Origin: Chromatiales bacterium
GTDB lineage: Bacteria; Pseudomonadota; Gammaproteobacteria; CAMYNG01
Assembly (NCBI GenBank): GCA_026990045.1
Contig: JALSIK010000043.1
Coordinates: forward strand, 1 to 5,850
Length of the DNA stretch: 5,850 bases
Reading direction: 5' to 3'
This document shows, piece by piece, positions 1-5,850 of this stretch. The stretch's first letter is position 1. Each line of letters starts with the position of its first letter. The position numbers and the translations under genes were made by a program. The notes beneath the pieces are model-generated. The model was not told where the DNA came from. It saw only the letters and a program-made list of their open reading frames with translations, and searched no databases.

Positions 1-1
1 C

Positions 2-22
2 TGGCTGCTGGGCCGGCGCTGA
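2..22 (+). CDS. 3' end of an upstream gene (partial), possibly RDD-family
   Basis: Only the last codons would be in view. Frame 2 reads WLLGRR and stops at TGA 20-22, four bases before the next start. A second possibility is frame 1, ending at TGA 28-30 with a 4-base ATGA overlap onto the ATG at 27; its peptide (LAAGPALSP) looks less like a natural basic C-terminus. The tight spacing of every later gene favours an upstream cotranscribed gene. In related neighbourhoods an RDD-family membrane protein often sits here, but seven codons cannot identify it. The frame choice and the identity are inference. Confidence 0.35.
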   Translation, partial: WLLGRR

Positions 23-26
23 GTCC

Positions 27-1007
27 ATGAAGCAGGACGCCTTCGTCAGCCGCCACGCCGGGGACTGGGACCGCTTCGAGCGCTGGCTGGCCCAGGCCGA
101 ACTCAAGCACCCACCGGAGACCGTGCAGGACGAGGCCCGGGACATCCCCCACCTGTACCGGCGCCTGTGCCATCACCTGGCCCTGGCCCGGGCCCGCCAC
201 TACAGCGCCCACCTGGTGGATCGCCTGGAGCGGCTGGTGCTGGCCGGCCACCAGCGCCTGTACCAGGCCCGCCGCGCCAGCCTCGCCGCCGTGGCCGAGT
301 TCGTGGGCCGCCGCTTCCCCGCCCGGGTGCGGGCCGAGTGGCGCCTGGTGCTGCTGGCGGCCCTGGTGTTCTACGCCCCCCTGGCCGGGACCTTCGCCGC
401 CGCCTGGCACGACTCCGACTTCGCCTACAGCCTCATGGCCCCGGAGCAGGTGGCCCAGTTCGAGCTCATGTACAGCGACGAGGGACAGAAGAAACTGGGC
501 CGCCTGCGCGCCTCCGACGACGACTTCGCCATGTTCGGCTTCTACATCCGCAACAACATCGGCATCGGGTTCCAGACCTTCGCCGGCGGTGTCTTCGCCG
601 GGCTGGGTTCGGTGTTCTTCCTCGCCTTCAACGGGCTCGTCATCGGCGTGGTGGGCGGTCACCTGGTGGGGCTCGGGTACGGGGAAAACTTCTTCACCTT
701 CGTCGCCGGCCACAGCGCCCTGGAACTCACCGCCATCGTCCTGTGCGGGGCGGCCGGCCTGCGCCTGGGCGCGGCACTGGTGAGGCCGGGCCCGCTGTCC
801 CGCCGCGACGCCCTGCGCCTGGCGGCGCGGCCGGCGCTGGAGATGGTCTACGGCGCGGCGCTCATGCTGGTGGGCGCGGCCTTCGTCGAGGCCTTCTGGT
901 CCTCCACCCAGGCCATCCCGCCGGCGGTGAAGTACGGCGTGGGCCTGGCCGGGTGGGGCCTGGTGCTGGTCTATTTCGTGCTCGCGGGGCGCGGCCGTGC
1001 GGCTTGA
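27..1007 (+). CDS. SpoIIM-like (DUF95) multi-pass membrane protein
   Basis: This 326-residue integral membrane protein resembles the stage II sporulation protein M family (DUF95). Residues 1-100 are a soluble, charged, helical region rich in Arg, His and Glu. Hydrophobic segments follow at about 106-126, 184-212, 222-250, 271-290 and 302-320. Family-like motifs are YIRNNIGIGFQTFAGG (173-188), GHSALELTAI (228-237) and AFVEAFWSS (285-293). In Bacillus, SpoIIM anchors peptidoglycan hydrolases during engulfment. Nothing here suggests sporulation, and homologs beside moxR genes are common in non-sporulating bacteria, so the name shows fold and not function. The ATG at 27 fits the family's MKQ-type N-terminus. 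Upstream bases have no clear Shine-Dalgarno, and the frame stays open to base 1, so an upstream start cannot be strictly excluded. The 3' end overlaps the DUF4129 gene. The likely role is a membrane scaffold for the MoxR/DUF58 pair encoded downstream (inference). Confidence 0.88.
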   Translation: MKQDAFVSRHAGDWDRFERWLAQAELKHPPETVQDEARDIPHLYRRLCHHLALARARHYSAHLVDRLERLVLAGHQRLYQARRASLAAVAEFVGRRFPARVRAEWRLVLLAALVFYAPLAGTFAAAWHDSDFAYSLMAPEQVAQFELMYSDEGQKKLGRLRASDDDFAMFGFYIRNNIGIGFQTFAGGVFAGLGSVFFLAFNGLVIGVVGGHLVGLGYGENFFTFVAGHSALELTAIVLCGAAGLRLGAALVRPGPLSRRDALRLAARPALEMVYGAALMLVGAAFVEAFWSSTQAIPPAVKYGVGLAGWGLVLVYFVLAGRGRAA

Positions 1008-2514
1008 GGACATGACCGCCGAGGTGCGCCCGCGCCTCAACTGGGAAGCGGTGGACCTGGGGTTCGCCATGGCCCGGCGCTGGTGGCCGCGGCTGGCGCT
1101 GGCCTGGACGCTCACCGCGCTGCCGGCCCTGGTGGCCGCGGCCCTGCTGCTGCCGGACCACCCGTGGTGGGCGCTGGCCCTGGTCTGGTGGGGCAAGCCG
1201 CTGTACGAGCGCGGCCCCCTGCACGTGCTGAGCCGTGCCCTGTTCGGCCACCTGCCGCCGGCCGGCGAGCTGGCCCGGGCCCTGCCGGGGCTGCTGTGGC
1301 GCCAGGCCCTGGGAGCATTGACGGTGTTCCGCCCCGACCCGGCACGCAGCTTCAACCGCCCGGTGGCCCAGCTCGAGGGCGGCAGCGCGCGCGACCGCGG
1401 CGCCCGCCTGCGCACCCTCCAGCGCACCGCCCACGGCGCCGCCACCGCCCTGACCCTGGCCTGCCTCGCCTTCGAGCTCATCCTGTGGGCCGGGCTGCTG
1501 GCCCTGGCCTGGCTGCTGGCGCCCGGCGGGGTGCTGGGGCTGGAATCCGGCTCCCTGCTGGACGAGCTGTCCGCCACCGCCCGCGGCTGGATCATGGTGC
1601 TGGCGGCCTGGGGCGCCATGGCCGCGGTGGCGCCCTTCTACGTCGCCGGCGGCTTCGCCCTTTACCTCAACCGCCGCAGCCGGCTGGAGGGCTGGGACCT
1701 GGAGCTGGCCTTCCGCCGCCTGGCCGCGCGCGTGGCGCACCTGCGCCGGCCGGCGGCGGTGGTGCTGGCCGCGGCGCTGGTCCTGCCGCTGTCGCCGGTG
1801 CCGGCACAGGCGGACGAGCTGCACCTGCTGCCCCCCGCCGAGGCACGGCAAATCATCGGCGAGGTGCTGGCCGACCCGGTCTTCGGCGGCACCGAGACCG
1901 TGCCCGGCTGGTATCCCAGGAAGCGCGCGGGCGGCGCGGAAAAAGAACCCGGCGGCGAGGTGGACCTGGACTGGCTGGCCCGGCTGCTGCGGGCCCTGGC
2001 CGGGGCCGGCGATATCCTGGGCCGCGTCGCCGAGCTGCTCATGTGGCTGGGCGCGGCGGTGGTCGCGGGCCTGCTGGTGATCTGGATCCTGCGCCACCTG
2101 CCGCGCGGCGGCTGGGGACTGAAATCCCGGCGCGAGGGCGGTGCCGATGCCGCACCCCGGACCCTGGCCGGGCTGGACGTGCGGCCGGAATCGCTGCCCG
2201 AGGATCCCGCCGCCGCGGCCCGGGCCCTGTGGCAGGCCGGCCGGGCGCGCGAGGCCCTGTCGCTGCTCTACCGCGCCGCCCTGGCGGCGCTGGTGGCCCG
2301 CCACGGCCTGCGCCTGCCCGCCAGCGCCACCGAGGGCGACTGCCTGCGCGCGGTGCGGGCCATGGCCGGCCGGCTGGGGGCGGACACGGCGGACTTCTTC
2401 GCCGCCCTCACCCGCCTGTGGCAGGCCGCCGCCTACGCCCACCGCGAGCCCGCACCGGCCGACATGGAAACCACCTGCGGCGACTGGCCGCACCACTTCG
2501 GCGGCGGACCGTGA
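997..2514 (+). CDS. DUF4129 domain-containing multi-pass membrane protein
   Basis: The product has 505 residues and two parts. The N-terminal part (1-250) has hydrophobic segments near 32-66, 150-175 and 197-222, with a basic, probably cytoplasmic stretch between (70-148, including KPLYERGPLHVLSRALFG). A hydrophobic segment at 251-270 ends in PVPAQA, like a signal peptide. A polar region follows (271-342), then a transmembrane helix at about 345-366. The C-terminal region (about 405-482) matches the DUF4129 pattern: ALSLLYRAALAALVARHGL (420-438), a Thr-Glu pair at 445-446 and LTRLWQAAAYAHREP (471-485). DUF4129 is a domain of unknown function often encoded near moxR genes and near transglutaminase-type proteins; no catalytic residues are evident. 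Start: GTG at 997 overlaps the previous gene by 11 bases and gives MRLEDMTAEVRPR, which resembles homologous N-termini as I recall them. ATG at 1012 is the alternative, but its purine-rich GAGGA (1006-1010) lies only one base upstream, too close to act as a normal ribosome site. Confidence 0.82.
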   Translation: MRLEDMTAEVRPRLNWEAVDLGFAMARRWWPRLALAWTLTALPALVAAALLLPDHPWWALALVWWGKPLYERGPLHVLSRALFGHLPPAGELARALPGLLWRQALGALTVFRPDPARSFNRPVAQLEGGSARDRGARLRTLQRTAHGAATALTLACLAFELILWAGLLALAWLLAPGGVLGLESGSLLDELSATARGWIMVLAAWGAMAAVAPFYVAGGFALYLNRRSRLEGWDLELAFRRLAARVAHLRRPAAVVLAAALVLPLSPVPAQADELHLLPPAEARQIIGEVLADPVFGGTETVPGWYPRKRAGGAEKEPGGEVDLDWLARLLRALAGAGDILGRVAELLMWLGAAVVAGLLVIWILRHLPRGGWGLKSRREGGADAAPRTLAGLDVRPESLPEDPAAAARALWQAGRAREALSLLYRAALAALVARHGLRLPASATEGDCLRAVRAMAGRLGADTADFFAALTRLWQAAAYAHREPAPADMETTCGDWPHHFGGGP

Positions 2515-3637
2515 GGCCCGGCATCCGGACAGGCCTGGTGGTCACCGCCGCGGTCCTGGCCGTGGGCGGGGCGCTCACCGCCTGGTTCCTGCACCACTAC
2601 GAGTACCGCAGCGAGGAGGTGCCCATGCCGCCCGCCATCGAGGCCCGGCGCAACCCCTACCTCGCCCTGCAGCGCTTTCTCCAGCGGCTGGGCGACACCG
2701 TGCGCGTCCACCGGCGGCTGCCGGGACCCGCGGACCTGGGTCCGCGCGACGTGCTCCTGCTCACCACCGCCCGCTACAGCCTGACCCCGGGCAGGGCGCG
2801 CACCCTGCTGGAGTGGGTGCGCCGCGGCGGCCACCTAGTGGTGCGCATCCGCCCCCCGCGCGAGCCGGCCCTGCCCGACCCCCTGCTCGATCCCCTGGAC
2901 ATCGAGGTGGCGGAGCTGGAACGCCGGCACCAGGACCCCTTCACCCTGCAGGTGTACGACAACGACGCCCCGCTCACCGTGCATTTCCCCCCGGGGCCGC
3001 GCCTTATCACCGGGCGCGATCCGGAACCGGACTGGAGCGTGCGCGACGGCGCCGGCACGGTGGTGGCCGAGTACCGTCTGGGCGCGGGCTGGCTCACCGT
3101 GCTGGCCGGCTTCGGCTTCCTCGACAACGATCGCATCGGCAAGCACGACCACGCCGCCCTGGCCCAGCGCCTGCTGCACCTGGACGCCCGCCGCGGCACC
3201 TTCCACCTGGTGGCGGGCGAGTTCCACGTGCCCTTCTCCCGCCGCCTGTGGCGGGCCGCCTGGCCGGCGCTCACCGCGGGGCTCGCCCTGCTCGCGGCCT
3301 GGCTCTGGGCCCGCGGCCGGCGCTTCGGCCCGCGGCTGCCGGCGCCCGGCGGCCCCCGCCGCAGCCTGCGCGAGCACGTGCGGGCCAGCGGCGACTTCCT
3401 CTGGCGCCACGGCCAGGGCGCGGCGCTCCTGGCCGCGGCCCGCCGCAGCCTGCGCAATCTCGTGGGCCGGCGCCACCCGGGCCTGAACCACCTGCCGCCG
3501 GAGCGCCTCTACCCGCGCCTGGCCCAGCTGGCCGGCCTGCCGCCCGAGGCCGTGCGCGAGGCCTTCGAGGCCGAGCCCGAGGGCGCCGCCGGCTTCACCC
3601 GACTCGTGAGAACCCTGGAGACCATAAGGACCAAGCT

Positions 3638-3641
<4 letters not shown>
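2511..3641 (+). CDS. DUF4350 domain-containing membrane-anchored protein
   Basis: This 376-residue protein has an N-terminal membrane anchor (about 8-26) after a short Arg-bearing head. Residues about 35-235 form a soluble domain, a second transmembrane helix spans about 247-266, and a basic C-terminal tail runs 268-376. The topology predicts the DUF4350 domain outside the cytoplasmic membrane and the tail inside. Supporting motifs are ARRNPYLALQRFLQRLG (45-61), VLLLTTARYSLTP (81-93), LLEWVRRGGHLVVR (99-112) and the FLDNDRIGKHDHAAL region (203-217). The 'LLEWVRRGGHLVV' strand-helix-strand pattern fits the amidotransferase-like fold ascribed to DUF4350. I see no obvious Cys-His-Glu triad, and the protein contains no cysteine at all, so it is probably a binding domain and not an enzyme (inference). 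The tail carries RRSLREHVRASGDFLWRHG (283-301), typical of this family. The GTG start forms a GTGA overlap with the DUF4129 stop and keeps the anchor intact; only a weak G-rich stretch (2500-2508) precedes it. Confidence 0.85.
3625..3630 (+). promoter_or_regulatory. Strong Shine-Dalgarno site for the moxR gene
   Basis: TAAGGA sits 7 bases upstream of the ATG at 3638, inside the 3' end of the DUF4350 gene. It is an AT-containing, near-consensus site in a very G+C-rich region. It fixes the moxR start and suggests this gene is translated well on its own, unlike the weakly preceded GTG start just upstream. Confidence 0.75.
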
Positions 3642-4617
<976 letters not shown>

Positions 4618-4621
<4 letters not shown>

Positions 4622-5850
4622 TCCCGGCCCGCCCGCTGCTGGCGCTGCTGGGCGCCTGGACCGCGCTGGGGGCCGCGGCGTCGTTCCAGGCCCTCTTGCT
4701 GCCCCCGTGGCAGTGGAGCGGCATCGCCCTGGCGGCGCTGGCGGTGATGGACGCCGTGGCCGCCCGCGGCCTGCCGCTGCCCGCCGTGCGCCGCGAGGTC
4801 ATGCCCGCCCTGGCCCTGGGCAGCCCCGCGCCGGTGACCGTGGAACTGCACAACCCCCTGGGCTTCCCGCGGCCCGTGCAGGTGTTCGACCACCACCCGC
4901 CGGCCGCGGCGCAGACCGGCCTGCCCCACCCCCTGCGCCTGCCCGCCACCGGCTGGGCGAAGCTCACCTACCGGCTGCGGCCGCTGGCGCGCGGCGCCCA
5001 TGCCTTCGGGCCGGTGCAGATCCGCATCGCCTCGCCGCTGCGGCTGTGGTGGCGCGACGCGAAGGTGCCGGTGGCCACCGAGGTCCGGGTCTATCCCAAC
5101 TTCGCCGCGGTGATGAAGTACACCCTCCTGGCCCAGGACCGGCGCCTGGGGGACATGGGCATCCGCCGCCGGCGCCGCCGCGGCGAGGGGCTGGAGTTCC
5201 ACCAGCTGCGCGAATACCGCGAGGGCGACGCCCTGCGCCAGGTGGACTGGAAGGCCACCGCGCGCACGGGCAAGCTCATCTCGCGCGACTACCAGGAGGA
5301 ACGGGACCAGCGCGTGGTGTTCCTCGTCGACTGCGGCCGGCGCATGCGCGCCGCCGACGGCCACGTGAGCCACTTCGACCACACCCTCAACGCCGTGCTG
5401 CTGCTAGCCCACGTGGCCCTGCGCCAGGGCGACACGGTGGGCCTCATGACCTTCTCCGGACCCGAGCGCTGGCTGGCCCCGCGCAAGTCCGTGACCAGCG
5501 TCAACCGCCTGCTCAACGTGCTCTACGACCTGCAGCCGGGCCTGGACGCCCCCGACTACAGCGCCGCCGCCACCCGCCTGCTGGCCCGCGAGCGCCGCCG
5601 CGCCCTGGTGGTACTGGTGACCAACGTGCGCGACGAAGACACCGACGACCTGCTGCCCGCCCTGGCCCTGCTGCGCCGCCGCCACCTGGTGCTGCTGGCC
5701 TCCATGCAGGAAACCGCCCTGCGCGAGGCCCTGGCCACCCCCGTGGACGGCTTCGACGCCGCCCTGGAACACGCCGCCACCCATCACTACCTGGCCCACC
5801 GCGAGGCCGCCCACGAACGACTGCGGCGCAGCGGCATCTACACCGTGGAC
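4618..5850 (+). CDS. DUF58 (VWA-like) protein, 3' end beyond the window
   Basis: The frame is open from GTG 4618 to the last base, giving 411 residues with no stop; full-length relatives are slightly longer, so little is missing. The protein starts with two hydrophobic segments (about 6-29 and 33-48). A beta-rich region follows (about 60-160). The DUF58 signature is at 191-227: GLEFHQLREYREGDALRQVDWK, with ARTGKLISR after it. Residues 232-410 look like a von Willebrand factor A fold, beginning with VVFLVDCGRRM (233-243). The usual metal-site motif DxSxS is replaced by DCGRR (238-242), so metal-dependent binding may be lost. The later strand ALVVLVTNVRDED (329-341) is at the expected place for the last acidic metal-site region. 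DUF58 proteins are common genetic partners of MoxR ATPases, and the gene follows moxR with a GTGA overlap. The role is probably as a membrane-tethered substrate or adaptor for MoxR (inference). A short run of six arginines (183-188) precedes the signature. Confidence 0.92.

Noticed and set aside
167..1015. Second + strand open frame within the SpoIIM-like gene
   Set aside because: The product is Pro/Gly/Arg-rich without hydrophobic or family patterns; the overlapping frame encodes a recognisable membrane protein.
862..2496. Long minus-strand open frame (544 codons) opposite the DUF4129 gene
   Set aside because: Its product is a low-complexity Gly/Gln/Ala/Arg-rich chain with no domain. It arises because stop codons are rare opposite G+C-rich codons; the + strand product has clear family motifs and membrane segments.
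1083..2510. Possible N-terminal extension of the DUF4350 protein in the same frame
   Set aside because: The frame is open upstream, but that part translates to Pro/Gly/Ala/Arg-rich sequence opposite in character to a protein domain and overlaps the real DUF4129 gene. The GTG at 2511 precedes a proper membrane anchor.
2141..3637. Possible N-terminal extension of MoxR in the same frame
   Set aside because: The upstream 499 codons are Pro/Arg/Ala-rich shadow sequence. The ATG at 3638 has a strong ribosome site and yields a standard-length MoxR.

Overview
The window is a very G+C-rich bacterial segment. By eye, G or C fills nearly every third codon position. It is coding on the + strand from end to end. 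It reads as the central part of one tightly packed operon with five recognisable genes and the last bases of a sixth. Gene order and protein style suggest a high-G+C proteobacterium, most likely a gammaproteobacterium (for example Ectothiorhodospiraceae- or Xanthomonadales-like). This placement is inferred from recalled family patterns, not from a phylogenetic marker.

Layout: bases 1-22 appear to be the 3' end of an upstream gene, possibly the RDD-family membrane protein often found there. Next come a SpoIIM-like (DUF95) multi-pass membrane protein (27-1007), a large DUF4129 membrane protein (997-2514), a DUF4350 membrane-anchored protein (2511-3641), a MoxR-family AAA+ ATPase (3638-4621) and a DUF58 protein with a VWA-like domain (4618 to the window end). 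The last gene has no stop before base 5850, so it is truncated by the window.

There are no intergenic spaces. Three junctions are 4-base start/stop overlaps and one is an 11-base overlap (if the GTG start is right). Translation is therefore probably coupled, and the five products are likely made together. I see no promoter, terminator, RNA gene, repeat, mobile element or CRISPR array.

How the genes may work together: MoxR ATPases are thought to act as chaperone-like remodelers of partners carrying VWA-type domains, and DUF58 proteins are their usual genetic partners. Here that cytoplasmic pair is linked to three membrane proteins. One (DUF4129) has a signal-peptide-like internal segment, and one (DUF4350) has a predicted amidotransferase-like fold without visible catalytic residues. 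The simplest inference is an envelope-associated, ATP-driven remodeling or assembly complex. The neighbourhood is a conserved bacterial one, but its biochemical job is, to my knowledge, not established. It is the best candidate for an undescribed system in this window.
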